The translations under genes were made by a program, and so were the position numbers. Below, piece by piece: positions 15,026 to 24,210 of a stretch of 64,000 nt of DNA. Position 1 is the stretch's first letter. Each line of letters starts with the position of its first letter. This DNA comes from Cryptomeria japonica (Eukaryota > Streptophyta > Pinopsida > Cupressales > Cupressaceae). The stretch covers positions 689,946,083 through 690,010,082 of the forward strand of contig NC_081412.1 in NCBI RefSeq assembly GCF_030272615.1, in the 5' to 3' direction. Below the pieces are notes generated by a model. The model saw nothing but the letters and a program-made list of their open reading frames with translations. It had not been told where the DNA came from and made no database searches.

Positions 15026-15579
15026 AAGCCAGTCTTGATGAGACGCAAACAAATTGCAGTCGTGGCAGTTGATTACTTAAAATGGAGAGTATTGACAGAT
15101 CGTGCTCAAGACCCAGATAAGGAAATAATGTTAAGAGATTTTGCCATCCTTAATGGCTTTCTTTTGGCAACAGAAAACAATGATCCTCCCCAATTAAGCG
15201 GAGAAGAACCGACAGATTTGCAGAATGCCAATGAGGGTGGTTGCAGAAGTGGGCGTGGCCGAGGTAGGGGTTGAGCTGGTGGTCGTGGTCATCGTAGGGG
15301 CCAGGGACGTGCCTCAAGGGTTTAATTTTGTTTGTGGAAAAAGAAAGATATGTATTTTTGGGTTTTTTTGTCTTGAATTTCTGTGTAGTCTTAAACAACT
15401 TGCTACCTATAAGTGGAAGCTTGCTTTAGGGTTAAGTTGAACTGTTTCGAATTTTTGTGGGAGGATAAATGTTTTTTTATCATGGTTTAGCCTTTATCTT
15501 GGTCAAAAAGGATCAACACATGCTTAAATTTTGTATCATGAAAATATTTTGGCTCTGCCTTTATCAACCAAAAAAAAAT
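15026..15579 (+). pseudogene. Processed retrocopy of an Arg/Gly-tailed protein mRNA
   Basis: This 554 bp insert has the marks of LINE-mediated retroposition: a 10 bp direct repeat on both sides, a 3' A-run (about 15570-15578), and a coding 3' end followed by UTR-like sequence. The reading frame from 15026 gives about 82 codons, including YLKWRVLTDRAQDP, LRDFAILNGFLLAT and LSGEEPTDLQNANEGG, then an Arg/Gly-rich tail. A TGA at 15272-15274 interrupts the tail. Reading on gives AGGRGHRRGQGRASRV and a TAA near 15325. The TGA follows GGT in an Arg/Gly repeat, so it is probably a former CGA codon. The 5' end is truncated, and the apparent ATG at 15011 lies in flanking DNA. I do not recognise the parent protein; the tail suggests RNA binding. 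Confidence 0.8.
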
Positions 15580-16454
15580 CATGAAGATCCAATACTTAAT
15601 GAGTTTCCTCAGCTTATCTTTATTGATTGTAACACTTTTATGATGTATTATTATATATTTCTGAAAAAAATTAAAAAATCTAGACATGGAGAAAGTTACA
15701 TATTTAAGACATCTTGATGTAAGCTAAAACATGCAAGCTAAAGTTTTAGAATCATTTAAAATTGAATTCAAAGTAAAATAAAAAAATTTGGAGGACATGT
15801 GTACAGGATAATATTGCACATGGTTGTGCAGTTGTCCTTTTCATAATGATAAAAAGTTTGTATGTGAGGTATTATAATTGCAGGGTTCTGTGGTTTTGTT
15901 GTATCTGAATGATGTGAATGGATGTCGATTTGGATATCTATGAAGCGTGTGGACTTCAAGCTGCATAAATGCTTAAGTTAGGCATTTTGTGGACTGCTAT
16001 GTAAATGTGTATAGCTTTTGTGATGTTTTGGTTCGGACTTCATCTTGCTAAACATACTCCAGAAAGCATTCGATACTTGGGGATGATTTGTGGCATTCGG
16101 TATTCTGGACATTATGAGCTATATTGTAACTTTTTTGGCATATTAGGGATATAAGCTCCACAACCTTTCTATGTATTATCGAGCAAGGATCGAAGTTCTT
16201 CTTTCTGGTTCTTTTCTCTAGGACCTCTTTGAATCAACTTTTTTAAAGAAATATATAAATAAAATATATTAAGTGGCACTGCCACCTTTTTCTTTTCTTT
16301 TTTTTTTTGTATGAAATAAGATAAGATATAAATGAGTTACATCTTGAATTCTATGAAAGGAGGACCAAAAATAGTGTCTAGTAGATTTGCATAATTTTTT
16401 ATTATCGAAGCTTTTAATATTTATTTGGAGAGGGAAAAAGTGTATAATATGATC

Positions 16455-16620
16455 ATGTCTAGTAGTATGCCTAAAACTCACAACTTCAACTTGTTATTTT
16501 GATGAGACCAATTTACTAAGCCAATAAATTAACTTGATAACCATCATCAAACTAATAAAAAATAAAACCAGCTCAAATGAATAAGTGCAAACGCAAAGGG
16601 GTTCCACATTTTTCAAAATG
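16455..16620. repeat. Array unit 5 (head only)
   Basis: A diverged copy of the unit head (cacaacttcaacttgttatt and onward to caaaggggttccacattttt). It stops where other copies continue into the middle blocks. Confidence 0.5.
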
Positions 16621-16650
16621 AAAGTGGTGTGTGTTGTGAGAAGCACAATA

Positions 16651-17044
16651 GGGGAAAGGACCCAATAGTTGAGCGCATTCCAATTCTTGTGATAGAAGTT
16701 GTTGATTTAATGTCCAACCTTTGTATAACATTGCACCAATAGTTGTATGATAAATACCAATAATTGAATGAAATATACCATTTGTTGTGAAAAGTAACCA
16801 ATCATGTGATGCCACATCAACTGCACAAGTATTGGGGCCCTTTTGCACACCTATTGGTCTCACTTTTTTTTGGGTTGTTTTGGACACCTTGGCAAAAAGT
16901 ATGCTAATGTAGCCCTGAAACCTTAGTTATAAGCAGGGGACTTGCCAAGTAAGCAGCTGTAAAAAAATTGGAGTGATTTGAAATTTCCACATAAGATTTT
17001 GAGAAGCACAAAGTTAGGGTGCACAACTATTGGGTCATTTCCCC
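16651..17044. mobile_element. MITE-like element with ~26 bp terminal inverted repeats
   Basis: The left end reads GGGGAAAGGACCCAATAGTT and continues GAGCGC. The reverse complement of the right end reads GGGGAAATGACCCAATAGTT then GTGCAC, so about 22 of 26 positions match. TA flanks both ends (16649-16650 and 17045-17046). The 394 bp interior has no transposase. Terminal inverted repeats, small size and a TA duplication fit a non-autonomous DNA transposon, possibly Tc1/mariner-mobilised, but the termini are not those of Stowaway elements. Confidence 0.7.
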
Positions 17045-17111
17045 TAGTAACTTCCTTCATGAAAGAGAGAAATAAATAAAACTATTTAATTTTTTATTCA
17101 CTACCATTTCA

Positions 17112-18390
17112 AAACAAAGCTATTTAAACAAATCAATAAAGCTCCCTTTGAATACTTTTCTTCAACCCAGGGTGTTAGACAAGGAGATCCTTTATCTCCT
17201 TTCTTATTTATCATTATGGCAGAAACTTTTAGTCGATTGGTTATTAAGCAAAGGGATTTGGGTTTTTGGCAAGGGGTGTTAATCCCTAATTCTGATATTT
17301 CAGTCACTCATAACCTTTTTGCTGATGATACACTTTTATTTGGGTCTTCTTCTATTCAAGAGGCTACTCATATTAAATTTATTGTGGATACTAATACTGT
17401 TGGATCTGGCCAACAGATTGGCCCCCATAAATCCAAGATCTTTATTTTTAATACTCCTCAGTTAGTGGTTGACAGACTTGTGAATATCTTAGGTTTCCCA
17501 GTAGACTCTCTTCCTTCTACCTATTTGGGGATTCCTTTCTTTATGGGATCTACTAAGTCTTATTTTTGGAATTCAGTTATTGAGAGACTTAAATCTCGTA
17601 TTTTTGCTTGGAAGGCTAGGTGGTTGTCTCTTTCAAGTAGGATACTTCTCATTAAAATGGTCCTATCTGCCATTCCTAATTACTATATCTCAGTTCTTCA
17701 AGCTCCCAGATCAGTCATCTCCCAAATTGAAAAGATTATTCGATCTTTTCTTTGGAAAAATAACATGATAGAAGATAAAAAGATTCCGCTGATTTCTTTG
17801 ACAAAAGATGTCTCTTTCCAAGCAAGTTGGTGGTGTTGGGATTTAGGACTTATCTAAAAGAAAAAGGGCTTTTGGGGGAAAACTAGTTTGGTCTATGTAT
17901 ACTAAGCCCCAATCTTTGTGGTACCAAATTATGCAGGCTAAGTATTTGGATTCCCAGAATCCTGCTAGGATCTTCACAATTTCTAATCCTCCACAGAGGT
18001 CTTCTATTTGGAACTTTATGCTCTCATGTAAGGAAGTGGTCTCTAATTTTCTCTCCTGGCAGGTCCATTTGGGGGAAGATATTATTTTTTGGAAAGACTC
18101 CTAGAATGGCTTTCCCCCTCTTTCGCAGCATGATTCTCTTGCTTCTGTTTCAGTTGTTCTTTCTCAATCATGGGGAGTTAGATTGGTTGAGATAGTGTTG
18201 ATCTATTTTCTCACAATGTCTCATGGAAGGATCCCTCTACTCTTCCATTGTCCTTGCAGGAAATTCAAAATTTTAAATCTGTTTTGCAAAGACCGAGTGG
18301 CTTTCCTTTCTAACATCAAAGATCAACTTATTTGGTGCCCTTCTAAATCGGGAAACTACTCTGTTAAAGAAGGATATTTTGATGTTCAAT
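17112..18390 (+). pseudogene. LINE ORF2 remnant: reverse transcriptase and connector
   Basis: Reading from about 17112 gives the RT block QGVRQGDPLSPFLF followed by HNLFADDTLLFGSS, the catalytic F-x-D-D motif (Asp at codons 37 and 38 counted from the ATG at 17216). Thumb-like sequence with LGIPFFMGS and WKARWLSLSSRILLIK follows, typical of plant L1 ORF2. The frame closes at 17857 and is continued by a different frame at 17895-18104, closing again on TAG, then by 18183-18392. The first catalytic Asp of the RT lies upstream and is missing. The element is dead. Confidence 0.9.
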
Positions 18391-18481
18391 AAATGGCCAA
18401 TCAAAATAATCCTCATCGTGCCTTTTTGTTCTATTGGAATGATTTAGTATTACCTAAAGCTGGTGTTTTTTCTGGCTCGCC

Positions 18482-18720
18482 TTGCAAAATAGAATTTTGA
18501 CTAGTGATCATTTAGTCAAATTTAATATTGCAACCTCCTTTTCTTGTGTCTTATGTGGTAAATCTCTTGAAGATGTCAATCATCTTTTTCTTCATTGTGA
18601 GTTTGCAAGTAGTTGTTGGCATTTGTCCTCCAAAAGTTATCTCTTTCATTCCCTTTGCCTTTATTTTTACTGGACATGTTTCAATCTTGGCCAGTTTTGT
18701 ATTCATCTTCTCTATTTGCT
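18482..18720 (+). pseudogene. LINE ORF2 remnant: zf-RVT segment
   Basis: The translation contains NRILTSDHLVKF, then C-x2-C (CVLC) and HLFLHC followed by a Trp (SSCWHL). This is the Cys/His spacing of the zf-RVT region that follows the RT in plant LINEs. The frame ends downstream without joining the RNase H frame, which is open from 18613. Confidence 0.8.
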
Positions 18721-18989
18721 TGTTTGTGGTTTATAATTCCCTCTTCAGTCATATGGGTCATTTGGTGGGAAAGAAACAAGCGCATTTTTAGATGTGACTC
18801 GTCAGATTTATCTGTTATTCTTGGGATTTTGGAAAGAAGTATTATTGAGCAAGTTAATGCTCATGTTCGGAAATATTTTAATATGAATTCAGAGTTCTCT
18901 TCCTGGGACAATTTTATGATTTCTTCTTGGAAAAGTATCATTATTCTTGTATCACCCGCCTTTCCAAGGATTCAGAAAACACCTGTAGA

Positions 18990-19480
18990 TAGATATTCTA
19001 TAAAATGGCATCCTCCTAATTCCCCTTTTTGTAAATTGAATTTTCATGTATCCTCCCATGGAAATCCTAGTGATTCAAGAATAGGGATAGTTTTTCATGA
19101 TCATTTGGGTTCTTTATTAGCATTAAAAGCTATGCCAATTTCTTCTGGCATAAATAATATGGTCGAGGCTTGTGCTCTTTTAGAAGGTCTTGTTATGGCT
19201 AAGGATTTGAATTTCAAATACCTTCATATTGAAGGTGATGCGGCTATTGTCATTAATGCTTGCAAGGCAAGAAAAGCTGATAATTGGCATTTCCGATATA
19301 TTCTTGAACAAATATGGACTCTTCTTGATACATTTGAACACCTCATCATCTCACATGTTTATTGTGAAAGGTAATGCATTGGCTAATTGCCTCACTAATA
19401 TGGGTTGTGACAAAACTGCTATTGATTCCTCTCGATTGGGGTGTGATTTGATGAGCTTCCCAAACCTATTAAGTATAGCA
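18990..19480 (+). pseudogene. LINE RNase H (RVT_3 type) remnant with altered active site
   Basis: The frame open from 18613 runs through KLNFHVSSHGNPSDSRIG, then the Glu-bearing block VEACALLEGLVMA and the Asp-bearing block IEGDAAIVINAC. In this family the first block normally reads NFDGS, so the first catalytic Asp is His here. The last block (HVYCERGNALANCLTN) is reached only by a frame change near 19370. The protein would be inactive as RNase H. Confidence 0.85.
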
Positions 19481-19500
19481 TGTAGAGAGTCGAGTATTTA

Positions 19501-19999
19501 ATCTTTATTATTATATGATTGCTCATTTATACGAGTTGATATTATCTCCTCTTGGTGAGGTATTCCTTTTCATAATTCCATTTGGTTTTGATTTGAGGTA
19601 CTTTGCTTTACTCGACATCACTTGGCATTCATTAATGATGAGTTGGTTTTTATTGATGTTGTTTGTGTGTTTGGTACTCTCTCCTGGTGTGAAATCTAGA
19701 GATATTTATTTTCACATTGGGAATTCGTCCTTCATATGCCATTTAAAGTTTGGCGTGGCGTTGTTTTCATGATTATCTTTGTACGCCGCTTCTTTTGGTT
19801 TGCCAATTTTTTTATGATATATCTCCTCTTTCTTTTCATTTACGGCATAAAAATTTTGGGCTTCATTTCTCTCTAGCATTTCCGCATTCACCTCTTCTCC
19901 TTTGGCATTTGTCGATAATGGTGGACCGCAGATCTCATGTCATTGGTGTCAGTTATGTTTTGGACCCTTGTGTTTCTTATAAATTCTCTGTGTTCTGTA

Positions 20000-20046
<47 letters not shown>

Positions 20047-20457
20047 TTGCAAGTGTTTTTTGGTGCAGAGGCATGTCAATTTTGGTTGCAGGAGTTCTTT
20101 GTTGTAGGGCCTCCAAGATATCCCATGAAGATGGATCTGTCTTATCTTGAAGGCCCTGTCCTTCGATGTTGGTTTAGTCCTCTTGCTTTTTGGAGCTCTC
20201 TTCTTCATTCATTGGGCAACCTATGTTATTTCTTTTTCATGTCCTTATTTTGTAAATAAGTTTGCATGCTCCTATTCTATAAAATGAGCTTGCATGCTCC
20301 TATTTGTAAATGTCTTTGCATGCTCCTTTGTTGATCTCTATTTTGTAACTAGCTTCAGCTAGAGGATTGTTCACTAGTTCTCTTCTATAGTCATGTTGAT
20401 GAGCAATGACTGCAGTTTTTTTTGGCATTGCCATCTTGCCAAAAAAAATAAAAAATT
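19501..20457 (+). other. LINE 3'UTR with TA microsatellite and small repeats
   Basis: Non-coding, T-rich sequence. It holds a (TA)n run at about 20000-20043 and, at about 20262-20330, three spaced copies of ttgcatgctcct(a/t). The end is ttgccaaaaaaaataaaaaa at about 20438-20457. Confidence 0.7.
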
Positions 20458-20470
20458 ACGCCAAGAGGTC

Positions 20471-20475
20471 TATTA
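20471..20475 (+). repeat. Left TSD (TATTA) of the 3.7 kb LTR element
   Basis: TATTA precedes the left LTR and is repeated at 24206-24210 just after the right LTR. Confidence 0.9.
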
Positions 20476-21279
20476 TGTTGGCATATGCACACTCCAATGA
20501 GACATTGTAGGTGATTGAAGGTTTTGTCATTGATGGCAACCTTGCAATCCTATGGCACCAACAAGGCATTATACCGGCAAGACATTACACCGACAAGTTA
20601 GTGCACCGACATTAGCAGATCACACTCTACACCGGCACTTAGGACACCGACACCGGCACAAAGGTCGATAGGATTTTGTTATATTACATTTTGTTTATTA
20701 TTGTAAAAACTTTGTAAGCCGGCCTGGCAAATTGTAAAATGACTCTTATATATAAAAGAGATCATTGTAGACATTTTGTAAAAAAAATAGAGAGCGAAAA
20801 AGAAAAATATAAGGCAGACCTATTATGCGAAATATAGGTTGAAGGGTTTATGTAAAAAGCAGAGCAGCAACCCGTACTAGATCTGGCATTATAGATGCTA
20901 TTGTAAAGAAGTACAAGATATTGGATTTGTATAATCCATATTGTAAGTTAGTGAGACTTCCCATTAAGCAGTGAGCTCTAGGTAGTTGGCCTTCCTGCAT
21001 GTGCAGACCCCTATTGTAAGTAATATTCTCTTATTGGCCAGTGAGTGAATATTGTGGGTCACAAATCCCACCGAGGTTTTTCCCACACTAGGTTTCCTCA
21101 TTAAATCCTTGTGTTATGGTGTGATTTTCATGTGGATGTTCTTAATTCTGTTTATTACATTATTTCTTGCATACTGGTACATTGTTATAATATGTTCTGC
21201 ATGTTTTAAATTAAGAAATTCTAATTACCAGTTAGATATTGATTCACCCCCCCTCTCAGTATCTGTGGGATTCCTAACA
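20476..21279 (+). repeat. 5' LTR of the 3.7 kb element
   Basis: 804 bp, starting TGTTGGCATATGC and ending GGATTCCTAACA. It carries attgattcacccccc then cctctcag near its end. By eye it is roughly 95% identical to the 3' LTR, which has an additional ~25 bp segment (near 23563-23585). Confidence 0.9.
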
Positions 21280-21280
21280 A

Positions 21281-21297
21281 TTAGTATCAGAGCTTGG
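21281..21297 (+). other. Primer-binding site, initiator tRNA-Met type
   Basis: ttagtatcagagcttgg starts two bases after the LTR. The core TATCAGAGC is the complement of the plant initiator tRNA-Met 3' end (usual site TGGTATCAGAGC), with the first bases altered. Confidence 0.8.
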
Positions 21298-21350
21298 TCC
21301 TCTATTTTCAGAAGTTTAACAGCTTGAGGAAGATCTTGACACCAGTAAAG

Positions 21351-23189
21351 ATGGAAAATCTGATGAAGCAACTTGAAGGAGCTCTTTCAGACTATGATAC
21401 AGAAAAGTTGAAAAATATCAAACTAGAAACTGATTTAAGGGCAGCTTAGGATATCATTCAGGCACTTCAAGAGAATCTTACTATTGCAAGAAATAAGAGA
21501 AGAGAACTTTGTGAAAAGTTGCAAAATGAGAATTATGAAAAGGAATCACTTAATGATCAGATAAGCAAGCTGAAACAAGAGAACATGACAACAAAGAATG
21601 AGATGCAGGATATGACTATGAGATTTTGCAAAGAAGTTGAGGATAGGAAGAAGAATGAAGAAGAATTGACCAGAAGACTAATTAATGTAGCAAATGAGAA
21701 CATAAGACTTAGCTATGAAAATGACATGTTGAAGACAAATCTGATGCACACTCAGAATGACTCCAATGAACTGATGAGATAGAAAGAAGTCTTAGAAAGA
21801 GAACTAGAAACTGGAAATCAACAAAAAGAAAAACAGGAAGAATACAGGAACCCCAAACCTATAAAATTTTATCAGAAAGAAAGAGACAAGGGTAAAGGTA
21901 AAGTTGGTGGACCACCTAGTATCAAGGTTAAAGACAACTTACCCCCACCTCCTTTGATTACTCCACCGGTAAAAACAACAGCTACAAAAGATCAACCGAT
22001 AGTTGAAAGTATGGATGTAGAGGATGGTAATCCTAATCCTGAAGTCTTATATATTGTGGATGTCGATACTCGAAAGATCAACATTGTGGTAGACAAAGAT
22101 ACAACTAATAAGACTGAAATGGCTAGTGAGCCTCCGGTAGCTAAGCAAACTGACAACACACAGGAGAAACCGGCTAATGACAAAGAGAAGAAGGTAGAAA
22201 CTCAGACTCAGACTAAGACAATGTAACAAACAGAGAAACAAATAGAGCAAAAGGCTCCTGAATAGGAACATGAACAGAAGGAAACAGTGCCACCGGCATC
22301 TAGAGAAGTAGAAAAACCATTGCTTAGGAAAATGCAAACACAAACAAACCTACCAGAGGTCAATACAAGCTTGGTTACTTCCATTGCCGGTACTCAAAAT
22401 GTTGGTTCATCATCAGGCTACAAAACAACTAATGTGATTGAGGTACTATTAGATTCAATCAAAAAGATAACAGACTACAATTCACAAGCTTATAAGGCAA
22501 TAGATGATACCATACCAATTTTGAAGGTAATTGCTCCTAACTGTAATATTGACAATAAAGATTCTTTAGGACAACTTGATACCTTGTGTAAATATATCAC
22601 ATAAAACATTGAGAAAATAAAGGAAGAGACACTGAAGGAAAAAGTTGAAATTGAAAAATAGAAATTCTTTGATGAGCAAATAAAGAAGTGTAACAGAGAT
22701 TTTGACACACTTCTATCAGAACTGTGTAATTTATTGAAAGAGTACAAAACTCTGTACAAAGACACCTGTAAGACAAACCTTTTGACTATAGATATAGACA
22801 AGAAGATAAGAAAGGTATAGAATGAAATTAATAAACTTGCAGATAATTTTGTCAACTCACCTGATACACTATCAGTTTTTGAACAGAAGATAACAAATTT
22901 TGAGGAAGATTTACTTAAATTTGAAAGAGAGAAAGAAAAAATAGTGAATAAGGCAAAGCATCTAAGATAAAAACTGAGTCCAAGATTGGACTATCTAGCA
23001 TCACTGCGGAAGGAAGTATCTGAGGCACTAATATAGGGATAGAAAACACCGGCAGAGCATTTGCAGCATCTCACCGGTACAGTTAAGAGAACAGAGACAG
23101 CAATAAGAGATAGTAAAAAGTTCATGGAGAGTATAAACTTGATCTTGGCGGATCTATTTCAAATTGTAACTACCCAGTTACAAGGCTGA
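21351..23189 (+). pseudogene. Gag-position coiled-coil ORF with ten in-frame stops and no frameshift
   Basis: One frame runs 612 codons from ATG 21351 to TGA 23187-23189. It is interrupted at 21447, 21780, 22224, 22263, 22602, 22659, 22818, 22968, 23034 and 23040. Seven of these stops are TAG and three are TAA; there is no indel. The sequence is rich in Lys, Glu, Gln and Asn. The N-terminal third has heptad-like stretches (for example KLKQENMTTKNEMQ), suggesting coiled coil. A Pro/Thr/Val-rich middle (about 21930-22340) precedes a second helical region. No CCHC knuckle or pol motif is present. It occupies the gag position after the primer site. I do not recognise the protein; a structural or self-assembly role is only inference. 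Confidence 0.8.
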
Positions 23190-23381
23190 AACTACAAACT
23201 CTACTGACATCTTGACAACCTTTGTCATTGATGCCAAAGGGGGAGTAGTGGGATGAGAAAATTCAACATCACAGGAATCATATGCTTAGGGGGAGCACAC
23301 ACATTTTTTTTGTAACATTTTTTGGACTTCACATTTTTGGATACATTTTTGAAATTTCTCATGAGTGTTGGCATCAATGCT

Positions 23382-23393
23382 AAAGGGGGAGAT
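23382..23393 (+). other. Polypurine tract before the 3' LTR
   Basis: aaagggggagatt lies directly against the TGTTGG start of the 3' LTR, where plus-strand synthesis is primed. A second copy of the phrase caaagggggag occurs at about 23235. Confidence 0.8.
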
Positions 23394-24205
23394 TGTTGGC
23401 ATATGCACACTCTAATGAGACATTGTAGGTGATTGAAGGTTTTTTCATTGATGGCAACCTTGCAATCCTATGGCACTGGCAAGGCATTACACCGACAAGT
23501 TAGTGCACCAGCATTAGCAGATCACACTCTACACCGGCACTCAGGACATCGACACCAGCACCAAGAAAGGAAGTATACCGGCATAGAGGCCGATAGGATT
23601 TTGTTACATTACATTTTGTTTATTATTGTAAAAACTTTGTAAGCTGACTTGGCAAATTATAAAATGACTCTTATATATAAAAGAGATCATTGTAGACATT
23701 TTGTAAAAAAAATAGAGAGCGGAAAAGAAAAATATAAGGTAGACCTATTATGTGAAATATAGGTTGAAGGGTTTATGTAAGAAGTAGAGCAGCAACCGAT
23801 ACTGGATCTGGCATTATAGATGCTATTGTAAAGCAGTACAAGATATTGGATTTGTATAATCCACATTGTAAGTTAGTGAGACTTCCCATTGAACAGTGAG
23901 CTCTAGGCAGTTGGTCTTCCTGCATGTGCAGGCCCCTATTGTAAGTAATATTCTCTTATTGGCCAGTGAGTGAATATTGTGGGTCACAAATCCCACCGAG
24001 GTTTTTCCCACACCGGGTTTCCTCATTAAATCCTTGTGTTATGGTGTGTTTTTCATGTGGATGTTCTTAATTCTATTTATTACATTATTTCTTGCATACC
24101 GGTACACTGTTATAATATGTTCTACATGTTTTAAATTAAGAAATTCTAATTACCGGTTAGATACTAATTCACCCCCCCCTCTCAGTATCTCTGGGATTCC
24201 TAACA
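23394..24205 (+). repeat. 3' LTR of the 3.7 kb element
   Basis: 812 bp, TGTTGGCATATGC...CCTAACA, followed directly by the TATTA duplication. Few differences from the 5' LTR suggest a moderately recent insertion, although the interior ORF already carries ten stops. Confidence 0.9.
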
Positions 24206-24210
24206 TATTA

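Larger units (their letters stand above)
12790..16454. repeat. Array unit 4 (longest copy)
   Basis: The fullest copy: head at 12790, middle blocks at 13440-14050, landmarks d to f, then the AT-rich tail to about 16450. The processed retrocopy at 15026-15579 interrupts its tail. ORFs such as 13123-13440 are not kept open in the other copies. Confidence 0.65.
2827..16620. repeat. Segmental array: at least five diverged copies of one non-coding unit
   Basis: The same ordered landmarks recur: (a) cacaacttcagcagcttgtt at 2827, 7558, 12820 and 16480; (b) gagcataatgatgcccc at about 5490, 8195 and 13470; (c) aggagcccagagt at about 5665, 9575 and 13640; (d) ctttgaaaggagataaca at about 2992, 8690 and 14055; (e) cttggtccatgaatttgtag at about 3285, 6267, 9008, 10210 and 14310; (f) gcttggcattagcagagcac at about 3500, 9228 and 14507; (g) actagagtggaaggaataaa at about 6903 and 10771. 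Order and orientation are constant, so this is a head-to-tail array. Copies differ by large deletions. No long ORF is shared, so it is either a non-coding repeat or a pseudogene family too decayed to read. Confidence 0.75.
17101..20457 (+). mobile_element. 5'-truncated plant L1-type LINE
   Basis: A reverse-transcriptase fragment, a zinc-binding reverse-transcriptase-associated segment and an RNase H segment occur in the usual ORF2 order. A T-rich 3'UTR follows, ending in an A-rich tail at about 20440-20457. The N-terminal endonuclease and first half of the RT are absent, as expected from incomplete reverse transcription. I could not find a convincing target-site duplication. The next LTR element inserted 18 bp beyond the tail. 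Confidence 0.85.
20476..24205 (+). mobile_element. Non-autonomous copia-type LTR retrotransposon, 3730 bp
   Basis: Two LTRs with TGTTGG...CCTAACA ends, a 5 bp TSD (TATTA), an initiator-Met-like primer site and a purine tract define a complete element. The interior (2114 bp) holds only one gag-position ORF; protease, integrase, RT and RNase H are absent. LTR termini, the GATTCACCCCCCC motif and the CAAAGGGGGAG region next to the 3' LTR resemble those of the copia element at 31.7-38.5 kb. I infer mobilisation in trans by a related copia family. Confidence 0.9.

Noticed and set aside
15011-15274. A small intact gene starting at ATG 15011
   Set aside because: The ATG lies in the flanking target-site duplication. 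The coding part is an inserted, 5'-truncated mRNA copy.
19750-20259. 169-codon ORF after the LINE
   Set aside because: It crosses the (TA)n microsatellite and lies in the LINE 3'UTR, with an overlapping ORF on the other strand.
21351-23189. A reassigned genetic code in which TAG and TAA encode Gln, as in some ciliates and green algae
   Set aside because: Gln is mostly written CAG/CAA in the same ORFs, TAG also ends genes here (for example 48764 and 58458), other remnants carry frameshifts, and the elements are of seed-plant type. Deamination of methylated cytosine explains the pattern more simply.
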